Origin: Moniliella sp. 'wahieum'
Lineage: Eukaryota; Basidiomycota; Moniliellomycetes; Moniliellales; Moniliellaceae
DNA length: 64,000 bases
Direction of reading: 5' to 3'
NCBI GenBank assembly: GCA_003971905.1
Contig: RSEE01000043.1
Span: forward strand, 483,293 to 547,292
Shown piece by piece: positions 9,838 through 20,614 of this stretch. The notes under the pieces were generated by a model, which did no database searches, was not told where the DNA came from, and saw only the letters and a list, made by a program, of their open reading frames with translations. Every line of letters starts with the position of its first letter. Position 1 is the first letter of the stretch. Both the position numbers and the translations under genes were made by a program.

Positions 9838-12832
9838 TCAGCGACTTGGGTGCTCCGCTGTCACCACACGTTCCACCACCCGGGCCAATTCAGCACGGAG
9901 AGTTTGGACTTGACGTTCCTGGCGCTCCAAGAGGAGGGCGAGGCGAGTTGCCTGATCGCGTGGCGAGTCGCTTGGTGACCAGGCAGCTGGTCCGGAGGAA
10001 AGAGGGCTTGGTGGAGCGCTTTGCCGCAACGCCTGGCCCAGCACGGCCTCATCTTGTCGTACCCGTTCCGCTGGCCACCCGTTCCCCGCCCGCCTCGGCC
10101 CGCCGAGCGCATGGCCCAGATATTCAGCCCCAGCAGAACCACCACCGTGGCGGTGAGGATGAGGGTGGTAAGCGACGCTTGGCGCACCTGATCCACCAGT
10201 GACGCACCCCTCCTGCCCCCCTCCCAGAACCGCGCACCCAAGCTGCTGCCCCCGCCCGTTCCCACCGGTTCCACACTACTTGCCACACTCGCGTGGCGCG
10301 AAGCGAGGGAGGCCTGATCCTCCTCCTCTTCCTCCTCCATCTCTTCCTCGCCCTCGTCGGCTTCTTGGTCCTTAAACTCATTCGCATGCGCATGCATGTA
10401 CTCCTCAATCGCCTTGTGCAGCGCCTTGTAGTACTCCTTTTGTCCCTCAATCGACGCCCGATCAATCACACCTGCGTCCGCGTCAGTTCACTAATCCTTG
10501 TTGGCGCTTTGGCTTTGGCGCCCTCTGTGACGGCGGAAAAAAGAGGGGAGGGTACGCACTGCGAATGAAGCTTCGTCCAGTCCACTCGACCGCACAGGTC
10601 ACATGCAATTTGGTCCGCCAGCCTCCGGCCCAGGTAAGGCAGGTGCGCGTCTTGACTGAAAACGAGCCGCCTGAGGGAACGTCGGGGGTGCGGGTGGTGG
10701 TGAGGGTGGTGGTGTACTGGGCTGGGTCGACGTGCAACGACGTTTCCGAGATGACACACTTGGCTTGCTTGGTCCAATCGACGCATTCAACGGTTTGATG
10801 TACACCACGGAGCGGGTCATGCCTTGTTCCCCCTTTTCCCACTCGCCGATCTCGACATCCAACACTTTTTGGTTCTCCACCAAAAACGTCCGTACGAAAT
10901 CCGTGGTGAAGAGAAGGTTGTGCAACGTCTCCACACTGGTGGGGAAGATGGCGTCCATGACCACATTGGGATAATGTTCTTTGCGCTTCCCATCTTCGCA
11001 CTCGGTCGCCGGGTGCAGTCGTCGACGTGACCGTTTCGCCGCAGACCCATCCGCCTTCTGCGTCGCTTTCCTCCTCCTCCGAGGAGGAGGAGAGGAGGAC
11101 AACGACAACCCGTCCTCCGACAACGCATCGCCATCTTCGTCCGAGACCATGCCTTGTCTCCTCCGTTTCTCCCTACGCTCCATAAACTTACGCCGGAGCC
11201 GGGCGCGCTTGGACAGGCGCGCCTTGGACCGCGCTTCAGCCGTCGCCTCCGCACCACTTTCTTCGTCCGTGTCGCGCGCTCCCGCCAGCCCCGTGGCCAG
11301 CGACGGATGCGACAGCTTCCAAATGTTCCGAATCACATCGTATGTCCCATCGCGCGAAAGAAAGGAGGCAAACGTATACTGCACGCTCGGTACATCAGCA
11401 CGGGCAGGTGGGGTGGTGGGGGTTAGGAAGGCAGGCAAAGGCAGAGGAAAGCAGAGCGAAATCGGCAGCGAGGAGAGGAACCACAGAGCACATCACGTAC
11501 CTTGGCAGTTAATGTGGCCACAGTGATCGCATTGGGAATCACAAGTGCCGTGTTGCGCTTCTCGATCGAGACAATGTCGGCAAAGGGCACAACCAGGTTG
11601 GTCACCCAGCCAAAAATGTTCGAGTTGAAGCAAAGTGGTTCTCCGAAACGTACAGACGCCCCTGGTGCAAAATGTCGCGGACCAAAGCACAGCCATAATC
11701 TACGATACGACAATGAACGGGGTCAGTACTCAGTACTCAGAACTCAGATCTCACACTCGGGACTCAGACACTCAGGCACTCAAGCACTCAGTTGGGCATC
11801 CGCTGACTAGGCGCAAGCCGCCCAAGCAAGCCGCCCAAGCAAGCCGCCCAAACCCCTTCAATCAAATAATCGTCTTCGGGCGCATCGGCAAAGATGGCGT
11901 GAAACTCGGCGTTGCGCTTGGACGAGGCGACGGCAAAACCGGTGATTTGATGCTCCACCGCGGCCGGGTCGGTTGCCAAGCGCGCGTGCTGGCCCACGGA
12001 CTCGCATCCGAATCACTCTCGTCCTCCACTGGCCATCGAAGTTAAACGGGTCGTGTCCAGTGCCGTGGAGAGCGCGTTGCGCAGCCCCTCACTGATCCAT
12101 CTTCGTCCGCCTTGCCGTCCTTAGGGTCAGACAGGGCGACAACAGGAGCGACAGCAGGCTCGCTCCGCTCGCTCGACTCGGCACCGGAAGCAGACCCGGC
12201 AGAGGCAGAGGCGAGGGGGGAAGGCAGCTGCCGACGCAGCGGTCGTCACGGGGTTGTGGCCATTGGCCGAGGCGGGGGAAACCAAGGCCTGAGCAGGCTT
12301 GGCGGACTGGCACTGCGAATCAACGCGGGCTGGGTCGAGGTCGAGATGACTTGGCGCAGCGCAAGTGGGAGCGGCGACTGGGTCGGCAGCACCTCGGTGC
12401 CTGCGGCGCCGGGCGCCGCGATGGGCGATTGGATCCCGGGCAGGGATACGTGAATCGGGTAATGGCGGTGCCGCCACAGCAGGCGCAGCCGACGCGTCCC
12501 GCTCCACCTCGTCCAGACGCAAGCTGCCATGGCTCGGCGCATCGAGGGAATACAGCGGGGTCGCATCGGGCGCCAACGAAGACGGGATGGCATGTGATGG
12601 CGGCGGCGCTGGCGCCTCGTCGCCCGAACTGCCCGAATCGGACCCGGCAGAATCGCGGTCCAGGGCAGCGGCATCGTCGAGCGCACGGCGCATGCGCTCG
12701 TGCCGGTTGGGCAGCGTGCTGGCCGCCGGGCGGCGGAGGACTTGGAGGTGGAGGGCCGGGGCGCGCGGCGGAGGCTGTTGCTGTGGACAAGGAGCCGTTG
12801 GGGGTATCATTATGCGGGCGGAAGAGGGACAT
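9838..12832 (-). CDS. GRAM-VASt sterol-transfer protein (LAM/YSP/Aster family), copy 1
   Basis: ER membrane protein that moves sterol at membrane contact sites (family knowledge). Order from the start MSLFRPHND: a long Ser/Pro/Ala-rich disordered N terminus; ITGFAVASSKRNAEFHAIF then DDYLIE and the GRAM core SNIFGWVTNLVVPFADIVSIEKRNTALVIPNAI (about 11500-11640); a basic/acidic linker; a VASt domain (HYPNVVMDAIFPTSVETLHNLLFTTDF, YIKPLNASIGPSK, about 10780-10990); a transmembrane helix TTLILTATVVVLLGLNIWAM (about 10110-10170); and a C-terminal coiled coil (LALLLERQERQVQTLRAELARVVERVV). Introns: 11700-11853 (154 nt) between DDYLIE and the GRAM core, and another at about 11390-11502 after the GRAM core; positions are shared with copy 2. 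The donor of the first is preceded by two extra G's, so the splice is not in frame as written. Further frame slips occur in the VASt and C-terminal parts. Confidence 0.88.
11700..11853 (-). repeat. Repeat-filled intron of GRAM-VASt copy 1
   Basis: The copy-2 counterpart of this intron is 55 nt, while here it is 154 nt. The extra length is two simple arrays: CACTCAG-like heptamers (about 11724-11790, + strand reading) and three copies of a 12-13 nt AAGCCGCCCAAGC unit (about 11815-11850). Donor GTTTGG is weak and acceptor is TCGTAG. Confidence 0.7.
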
Positions 12833-14015
12833 GGGGATGGGGGGGGGGAGGGGGGCGGATGGTTGCGTCTGGGCCGTGGCGGCGTAGTGTGCGCATGGGT
12901 TCAGTTCGGCCGGTGCTGATGGAACCTACTGCCTCGTTCGCACCCAACCGCGCCTCGCCCGTCCGCATTAATGCAAACGTTCAATCTGTCGGGACTCAGC
13001 CTGCTCAGGCATCAGATGGATGACATCATCAGCCCAGGCAGCACATGCATGGCAATGTCACGTGCCACGTCACACTCCCCGGCACAATCACTGGGATTAA
13101 ATATTAACCATCGCCTGCTCCCCAACCGGCCCTTCCCTCCCCCGGCTGTCTCTCGTCCTCGGCCCAGGATATACCCTTGTGCTGTGCTAAGTATATATAG
13201 CAGACCTCTACATTCGCTCTTTTCTTCCGTCCGTGGAATCATATCGCATCAGTCTCTCTCGTCTTCAGTCTTTGATCCACGCCCCCTCCCCCCCGCGCCC
13301 TGCACGGCTCTCGCTCGAATTTGCGCGGCCACCGGCCCAACGTCATTCTTGGGGCGCGCCAGCACAGGCTCCACTCACCGAGACTGTCTAGCATTCCTAT
13401 GCTATGGTACGGCATGCAAATGCGCAAAAGAATAACCCCATCAGACTTGCCATACATGCTTCCTCCCGTGGGCATTAGGGGTGGGGGGCCAGATGAGTGT
13501 GGCCTCGATCACATACCCATGACCAAGGGGGGAGTAGAAATGAACGGCACGTCGTCTCCGCCTCTCTTATTCATATGTGAGAGAGGTGTGCAGGATCGTC
13601 GTGCGTACTAACTATATATAGCACCTGTTCTTTTCCTCGGCACGGTCATTGGCCAGTGTCAGCCCGAGTCAAGCCATTGCAGGCGGGACACCACCTGGCT
13701 ACGACTTGGGCTGGAGATGAGGCAAGAGAAGTACCACCACCATACCTACAGCCCTCGTAACGAGTACCACTCTGATCGGTCAATCCGTTTTGGACAGCCG
13801 ACGTATTGTCTGTGCGCTTGGAGCTATGTCTTCCACCGCCGAGCCTTTTGCCCCACACCTCTGACGCTGTAGCCTCGGATTTGCCCCAGCGGTGGCGCCA
13901 GGCGATGAACATTCAATCCACCCCTGGCGCCACGTGCACAGAAGACCAACCCCCAAAGTGCTTTGCGCCCCACCACCTCCTCGGCCGGACTGCCCCCAGC
14001 ACATTCGCCCGCACT
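12833..14015. promoter_or_regulatory. Divergent upstream region, GRAM-VASt copy 1 (-) and TBCB (+)
   Basis: About 1.2 kb. AACGTTCAA (reverse of TTGAACGTT) lies at 12976-12984, about 145 bases from the minus-strand start. Two TATA-like sequences, GTATATATAG at 13191-13200 and ACTATATATA at 13611-13620, are each followed by pyrimidine-rich DNA. They may start long 5' leaders or non-coding transcripts. No ORF here matches a family. Confidence 0.45.
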
Positions 14016-14852
14016 ATGGCCCAGATCCTGTCGTCGGGAAGCGGTGGCGTCAAGGTGCACCTGCGTGCGCCCAGCGTCGGCATCGACATGGAACGCTACC
14101 TGTCTGCTGGCGTTCCCATCTTCCAACTGCAGGGCACGCTGGAGCAGATCACCGGCATCCCGCCCTCCGGGCAAACGTTGCTGCTGGAGCAGGCGTCCGG
14201 AGTGGTAGCCCTCGCGGACGAGAGTCGAACGCTGTACGACTACGGCGTGCAAACAGGTTCGGTGATCATCGTACGTTCCCTGTTCTCCCCCCCCCCCCTC
14301 CCAGCCTCACCCCGCAGCCCGCAGCCCACTGACTCGCGCAGGTCCAAGGCGCCGCCCCCGCCTGGCTCCAAGCCGCTCGCACCGCCGACCTAGCCGACGA
14401 CGAAGCGTTCCCAAGTACGAGATGAGCCGGAAGAGTACGAGAAGCGGAGCAACACGGTGCGTGCGCAGTTGGCGGCTGTGCGGGCGCACCAGGCTCAGCA
14501 GGCGCAGCAGGCTCCCACCTCCCCTGCTGCTGCTGCGCAGCCCGCGATCCACGTCGGGGAGCGGTGCGAGGTGGACCGGGCCACGGGGCCCGCACGCGGC
14601 ACGGTGCGTTTCGTAGGCGAGGCTGAGATGCCTGCGCCGCGGCCGGGCGCACCGCGCGCCACGGGCATTTGGGTCGGGGTGCAGTACGACGAGCCGGTGG
14701 GCGCGAACGATGGCTCGGTCGGAGGCAAACGGTACTTTGAAACGCTGCCCAAGTACGGCGGGTTTGTCCGCCCGGACAAGGTCCGCGTCGGTGACTTTCC
14801 CGAGCTGGACTTGTTCGACGAGCAAGAGGAAGAGGAGGAGGAGGAGATTTGA
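14016..14852 (+). CDS. Tubulin-folding cofactor B (CAP-Gly protein, Alf1 type)
   Basis: Cofactor of the alpha-tubulin folding pathway, which binds tubulin through the CAP-Gly domain. Residues 1-85 ([19 protein letters not shown] ... [10 protein letters not shown]) form a ubiquitin-like domain. An intron follows (14271-14341, 71 nt, GTACGT...GCGCAG). Exon 2 continues [30 protein letters not shown], a Gln/Ala linker, then the CAP-Gly domain VGERCEVD ... [36 protein letters not shown] and [17 protein letters not shown]. It ends in an acidic tail EEEEEEEI resembling the tubulin C terminus, as in the family. Two single-base losses (near 14411 and 14429) split KYEMS-EEYEKR over three frames. ATG 14016 starts the ubiquitin-like fold and no upstream ATG extends it sensibly. 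Confidence 0.92.
14271..14341 (+). other. Intron of tubulin-folding cofactor B
   Basis: GTACGTTCCC donor, a C-run, GACTCGC near the branch position and GCGCAG acceptor. It lies between the ubiquitin-like domain and the linker. Confidence 0.8.
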
Positions 14853-15873
14853 GGGGCCACCGGTTAGGCCTTGGGTGCGGGCCGCCTCGGACGTGTGTGT
14901 TTTTTTTTTTTCGTTCTTTTGAGCTCACTCCCGTGGCCGGGGCGCAAGGCGGGAAACGAGGAGGTTAGGAGGGCTTAGTAGCCAGCCTTCTTTGCACCTT
15001 TGGTATTGTTTAGGATGGTGGAGGCGGCCTGGTCTTCCGATGGCCGCGGCCAACCTCATCCGCGTGCGGTGCCCATCCGGCCTCAGGGGCCTCAGGCGAG
15101 GCCTGAGGGAAGACGGCCCCATCGCCAGGCACGCTTCCTGCACGGGAACCACGAACCACGGAGCTCGAGGCCGTCGCCTGTGCTCTAGTTGACGTTGCGG
15201 ACGTGGCGCGTCGGGCACGAATGACATTGACATGTGACGTGTGACATTGACATGGCATGCGTGGCAAGCGTGGCAAGCGCATGCATTAAGCATTGCATCG
15301 CGTTTGCTGGTCGGGTGGTAGTGGCTCGCACGCACGCGCGGTTGGACCGGCTGCGGCCGATGGCTGGAGCCCGGCTGGTCGGGGGCAGAAATTTAGCCAG
15401 CGCCAGGGTGGTGTGACATGCGACATGCGACATGCGACGTACCACGTGATACGTGACATGCCATGTGATATGTGACATGGGCTATGTGATACCGTACGAG
15501 GGGATGGGGGATGCACGGGATGGATGATGGATGCTGCGCAATGCTGAGTCGACGAGCATGACGTGCATGACGTTGGCGCGCCGCGGCCAGCCAGCGCAGG
15601 GCGACACAGCGCCCACCCCAATCCGTGGGCCAGAGCTAGCGCCTGCCCAAGCCCCAGCGGAGGTGACGGTGACGGTGACTAGGGACTAGCTGGACTAGGA
15701 CTAGTGAGGCCCTGAGGCCTGAGCTCAGGTTTGGAGAGGCGCTGCTCGTTCAGTGCGGAACGACGGCAACCAACAGCAGCGTACGGTCACCGAGGGAGGG
15801 ATCGGCTCTCTTTTCCTCTCCAGAACAGACGGACACATCGCGGCCGATGCGCGTCGCTATTTTCGTCTAACCA
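14853..15873. other. Intergenic region with palindromic CATG/ACGTG array
   Basis: No gene supported. At about 15413-15483 there is a dense run of short related words (GACATGC three times, then ACGTACCACGTGATACGTGACATG and variants) rich in overlapping palindromes. A second run of GTGGCAAGC units lies at about 15255-15290. Either could be a binding-site cluster upstream of the kinase gene. Confidence 0.45.
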
Positions 15874-17209
15874 ATGGTCAACGTCAAGAGCCTGCTCGGT
15901 CGCCAGCCTGAAAACTACAGCCGCAAGAAAGAGTATGTCTTTGGCCTTACCCTCGGGGAGGGCACGTTTGGCGCTGTGCGTCTAGCCACCCGGATCGGTT
16001 CGCCCAGTTTGCCTCTCGCTGCGGCCTCACACCCCCGCGGAGGGGACGGTGCGCACGGCAGCCGCTCGTTTGGCGCGCGAGAGTCGCATGTTGTCCCAGG
16101 GCAAAAAGTGGCGGTCAAGGTGATTCCGAAAAAAGTGCTCAAGGGCCACCTGGACTATGTCGAGCTGGAAATTGGCGTCTTGGCTTCCCTTTCGCCGCCG
16201 CACCCGCACGTGGTGCGTCTGCTGGACTGGTTCAGCAGCCGGACCAAGTACTACCTCGTATTTGAGTTGGCTGATGGGGGCGAGCTGTTTGACTGCCTGG
16301 TGGCGCGGGGCAAATTTTCGGAGCGCGATGCGGCGGACATTGTGCGATCGATTGCGAGTGCCTTGGCCTACCTCCATGCACATGGCGTGGTGCACCGCGA
16401 TGTCAAACCAGAGAACATCCTCTTCCGCTCCCCCGCGCACGACGCCAATGTCGTCCTGGTGGATTTTGGCATTGCCAGGGCACTGCATTCGCCCACGGAC
16501 CAACTCACCTCGGCCGCCGGCTCGTTGGGCTACGCCGCACCGGAAATCTTATTGGGCCAAGGCCATGGCACGCCGGTGGATCTGTGGAGCCTAGGCGTGA
16601 TCACCTATACGCTCCTATGCGGCTACGCGCCATTCCGTACCGACGACCCCAAGTTGCTCGCAGCCGAGACCAAGGCGGGCAAGATCCCGTTCCACCCGCG
16701 CCACTGGTCCCACATTAGTTCGCCAGCCAAACAGTTTGTCCAGCGCTGCCTCACCCTCGATCCGGCCCAACGCATCACGGCTGCCGAAGCGCTCGCTCAT
16801 CCTGGCTTTCCGCAACGGGCGCGCAGCCCACCACCGATATCTCCTCGGCGCTGCACGCGAACCATCGGAGACGGTTACGCGCTGCCGTGTTGGCTGTGCG
16901 AGCGGGCACTCGGATGCGCAACCTGGCCGCCCTGGCGCGCAAGCAGGATCCCGATGGACACGCCCACACCGCATTTGAGGATCATGTCGCGGGCACCGTG
17001 GGCAAACAGGCAACGGCGCAGTGGAGGCGCGACGAAGTGCACAAGGCGCGCTCGCAACTCGGGTGGGACCGGGGGACTTTATCTCGGACGACGAGGCGGC
17101 GGGCGTGTCGCCATCGTCGACCCACTCCATGTCCTTGTCGCACGCGCACGCCAGGCATTCCGACGGATTGCTCCAGGACCCACCACTACTGGCTGCTTGC
17201 CTCGCCTGA
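15874..17209 (+). CDS. Serine/threonine protein kinase, CaMK-like
   Basis: Protein kinase of the calcium/calmodulin-dependent type. Glycine loop LGEGTFGAVRLA; an insert of about 35 residues; catalytic lysine in KVAVKVIPKKVL; VFELADGGELFD hinge; catalytic loop VVHRDVKPENIL; DFG in LVDFGIARAL; GSLGYAAPEILL; VDLWSLGVITYTLLCGYAPF; and the end of lobe C in LDPAQRITAAEALAHP. After the kinase domain two neighbouring frames continue with HANHRRRLRAAVLAVRAGTRMRNLAAL, a basic amphipathic stretch resembling the CaMK autoinhibitory/calmodulin-binding region, then DFISDDEAAGVSPSSTHSMSL to the stop at 17209. Frame slips near 16800 and 17060. The insert between the glycine loop and the lysine is unusual and may be a retained intron, but it lacks stops. 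Confidence 0.85.
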
Positions 17210-18077
17210 CGCTGGCCCCGCTGCGGGCGAAGCACAAGACACAGACGGTTCCTTCTTGCCCTCGTGGACCAGGAATCGCGCGCCCACGGGGACTGCCATC
17301 CTGCCGGGCTTGCCTGGATGAGGCTTGCTGATGAAAGCGGAAAGGTTGGAAGCGACGATGGGGGGGGGGGGGGGGGGGGGGGGGCGCGCTGCTCCCTGCC
17401 CAGAATATGCTTCTGGTTCTATGAAGAGCTCTACGACGCGAGCGGCCTTGATCGCCTGATGGATGATGGATGGTCTGGCCAGGCGAGCGGGGCGAGCGGG
17501 AGGGCCTGGCCCGGGTTGAGCGCCTGAGCGTTGAGTTCCTCGTTGAGGCGCGCCCATGTCGGCGTGCCAGCCCAGGCTGAGCTGAGGGTGCTTGCGCTTG
17601 TGAGGCGCTTGCCCCGCTTAGGGCACGTGACGGGTGATGTACTTGTTTTGCTGTATCTATGTGCTGTTGCTGGTGTGGACAGTGGGCAGTGGGTGTCGGT
17701 GGATGTCAGCAACGCTGCATCATCTGCGTCATGCATCAGACAGACGCCGTGGGGCACCAGCCGCCAGCCGAGCCCATTTCAACATTGCAATGCGCGCCTG
17801 CGGGGGGCTTTGGCTTCTGGCACGCCTGCGCAGGGTCTCGGCCTTCGGGCTGGTCTGCGAGGGGGCGGCGCATGAGTGCATGAGATGGACGGGATGACCG
17901 GTGACCAATGGCCCATGCGCTTCAGTTGGAGACCGATCGGACAGACGAGATCTCAGATGCGACGCAGGCAGGCGGCGCGCCAGTCTGGGCCCCACCCCTC
18001 CCCAGGCGGCGTCTCACGTCGAACGTCTAACCCCCACCGCCTGCTGTTCGCTGCTCCTTCTCGCCCCGCTCCTGGCC
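17210..18077. other. Intergenic region with a 25-base G tract
   Basis: Spacer between the kinase and the TMEM135-like gene, on the same strand. It holds an uninterrupted run of 25 G at 17360-17384. TCGAACGTC lies just upstream of the next start. No supported ORF. Confidence 0.5.
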
Positions 18078-20065
18078 ATGGCTGCGCCCTCGACGCTGCG
18101 TGTCAGCCCGCCCTCCGCCTCGCCGCCGCCCCCGCGCGCCCCGCCCCCGCGGCCCTCGCCGCCGACTCGGACGAGGAGGAGCACGAGCGCTGGCAGGCCT
18201 ACCTCTCGGGCCCGCCCACCCCCGGCCTCGCCCAGACCGCCCAGCAGATCCGCCGCAGCCTGTCCATCAACGCCCTCCACCTCCGCCGCTCCGACTCCCT
18301 CTCCGTGCCCGCCACCCACCCCGGCACCCCGCACGCCTCTGCCCCCAGCTCGCCCCCTCTCTCGCCCCCGTCTCCCTGCCGAGGCTGCCAAGGGCCTCCA
18401 CCGCACCCTCACCCCCAAGATCTGGCGCCCGGGCGGGGAGAATGCGCGCGAGCCCGGCGACTGGCGCCTGCTGGTGCATGTCGTGCGCGGCGGCCTGCGT
18501 GCGGGGCTGGTCAGCTGGGGTCTGCGCGGGACCATCTTTTTTGCTGGCTGTGATTGGGTCGCTGCGCCGGGGCAAGGTGCGTTTCAGCACACTGTTCCGC
18601 GCCTACACCTCGGCGGCCAACGTGCGCTTTGGCACGATGCTGGGCCTGTGGGCGTTGCTGTACAAGCTGGTGAGCAATACGCTGCGCTTGCTCACCCCGC
18701 CGCCGCCGCCGACGGGCAAACGGCGCGACACGGCACGGTCCCGCGCCACATCCGATGCCGACAACCAAGTGGCCACGTTGCGTGCGATCGGACGCGGGGA
18801 GCGCAAGCAGCGCGAATGGGAGCGGAACGCGAACGTCGGCTGTGGCAACGTCGGCCCGTGTACCTCCGCGACCCGCGTGCGCGCGTGTGGCACGCCTATG
18901 TCGCTGGTGCCCTTAGCGCCTTGGCCTTGCTCGTCGAAAGTTCCTCGACGCGCACGTCGATTGGCCAACAATTGTTTGTCCGCGGCCTCGAGGGCTCGTA
19001 CAACATCCTGGAAGATATGGGCCGCGTGCACGTCCCCCACGGTGCGGTGCTGGTGTTTGGTTTGGCGTGTGGCCAAATCATGTGGGCCTGGGTCAATGCG
19101 CGACCGAGTTTGGACCGTGGTTACGTCAAGTGGATCCTCGATGCGTCGCAGGCGTGCCGCAATGCGCTCACCACCATCGACCAAGTCACCGCGACGGGCC
19201 AAGTGCCGGACCAAAACATCCTCTGTCTCTTCCCCGGCGGCGAGTTCCCCCAGCCCCTGGTGCCCGGCACAGCCACCTCCGATCCCATCTTCGCCCCGGT
19301 TCCAGCCAACAAGCAGAATGTGGTCGGCATCTCCGCTGGCAACGTATTGGCGCTTCGCAAGGTGCTGGATACCAGTCGTCGTGTGCGAGCTGCGACGGCG
19401 GCGTTTGAAGCGGGCCAGGGTCCGGCCGTCGACCCGCTCGACAAGATCCTCCATCTCCCGTGCGCGTTTATGCACCCGCGCACGACGAACCATCTATGGG
19501 AGCCGGTTTTGCGGACTTATTTGGTAGCCAAGTGGATCTTGCCTGTCTACCTCGTCTTGTACTTTGTCCCGGCGCTCTTTTTGCGTACCAAGGCATTTGT
19601 GCGCACGCCGCTGCAAATCACCCTGCGCTCGCTCTTTGGCTCGGCGCGCTCGTCGCTGTTCCTCGCCGCGTTTGTCAACTTGTGGCAATTTGGATTTTGC
19701 TTCCCGCGCGTCGTGCAGCACTTTATTTTGGCCCGGCCCGCGCTGCGCGACCGTCTGCCCACCTCGTTCATCCTCATGCTCGGCAGCCCGCACTGGGCCG
19801 GCCCGGCAGGCATGCTCACTGGTCTCTCGCTCTTTGTCGACGACGCCCGACGTCGCTCCGAGCTGGCGGCGTACGTGCTGCCCAAAGCGCTCGACTCGGC
19901 CTGGCGCGTGGCTCGCACTCAAGGCTGGGCTCCGAAACTGCCCCACGGCGACTTGCTCCTCGCCATGGTCGGCATGAGCTTGGTCATGGGCACCTACGCC
20001 CAGCGCCCGACCACCTCTCGGGCTTGGTCCGCCGCGTGCTGTACCAGTTCCTCGGGCGCAACTAA
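18078..20065 (+). CDS. TMEM135-like multi-pass membrane protein
   Basis: Resembles the TMEM135/Tim17-related proteins linked to mitochondria, peroxisomes and lipid stores. The exact role in fungi is not settled. N terminus (MAAPSTLRVSPP) is proline-rich, followed in the next frames by DSDEEEHERWQAYLSG and a Ser-rich RRSLSINALHLRRSDSLS segment. The membrane part begins with GLRAGLVSWGLR and VRFGTMLGLWALLYKLVSNTLRLL. Later come LRDPRARVWHAYVAGALSAL, the conserved LPCAFMHPRTTNHLWEPVL and paired hydrophobic helices WILPVYLVLYFVPALFL and SSLFLAAFVNLWQFGFCF. It ends LSGLVRRVLYQFLGRN at 20065 in frame 2; the overlapping frame ends at 20072. The reading frame slips at about 18160, 18390, 18550, 18830 and 20000, always with homology resuming in the next frame. 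No intron is clearly seen. Confidence 0.75.
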
Positions 20066-20614
20066 CCACTAAACCACTCCCAATCTGCAACCTGCAACCT
20101 GCAACCTGCACCCCGCTGCCCCCAACTGCAACTATAACTACAAATATAAATACATCTACAAGTACCGCTACCACTACGACTCACTCAACCGCCTGTCCTG
20201 CTGGCACTGACGCCTGCTGCGCTGTGCTGGCGACGAAGGATCATCGCCCGTTTTGTAAGGGAAGCGCCGGGAATGAATGGGCTGTAAAGCAAGCTAGGAA
20301 GGGGTTAGGGGTCAGGGAGGGCAGGGGGGGGGAGCCTGTCCGGCCGGAAGAGAGGGGAGCAGCGAGGCGGATGGGTATGAACGTTAAGCGTGCTATAAGG
20401 GATGGAAAGGGACAAGGGACAAGGGAGACGGGGGAATGAAAGTACAAACCAGGCACAAGAGCAGGCGAGAGTGGGGTAGTCGATAAAGACTGGTATCGGG
20501 GAGGCCAACAGCACAAGGGAGCAAGATGCACGCATCTCCCCTCTCCAAGGGGGCGGGGGGGAAGAATGCGCCGAGACGTGGGTTAGGGGGTAGGGAGAGG
20601 GTAGGGGGAGGGGG
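20066..20614. repeat. Convergent 3' spacer with GCAACCT repeats
   Basis: Four copies of a CTGCAAC-type heptamer (20087-20113) and AT-rich CTACAA/TACAAA words follow the TMEM135-like stop. It separates this gene from the convergent RasGAP gene. No gene seen. Confidence 0.5.

Noticed and set aside
18603-19493. Minus-strand open frame (296 codons) opposite the TMEM135-like gene
   Set aside because: Antisense shadow with no recognisable motif.
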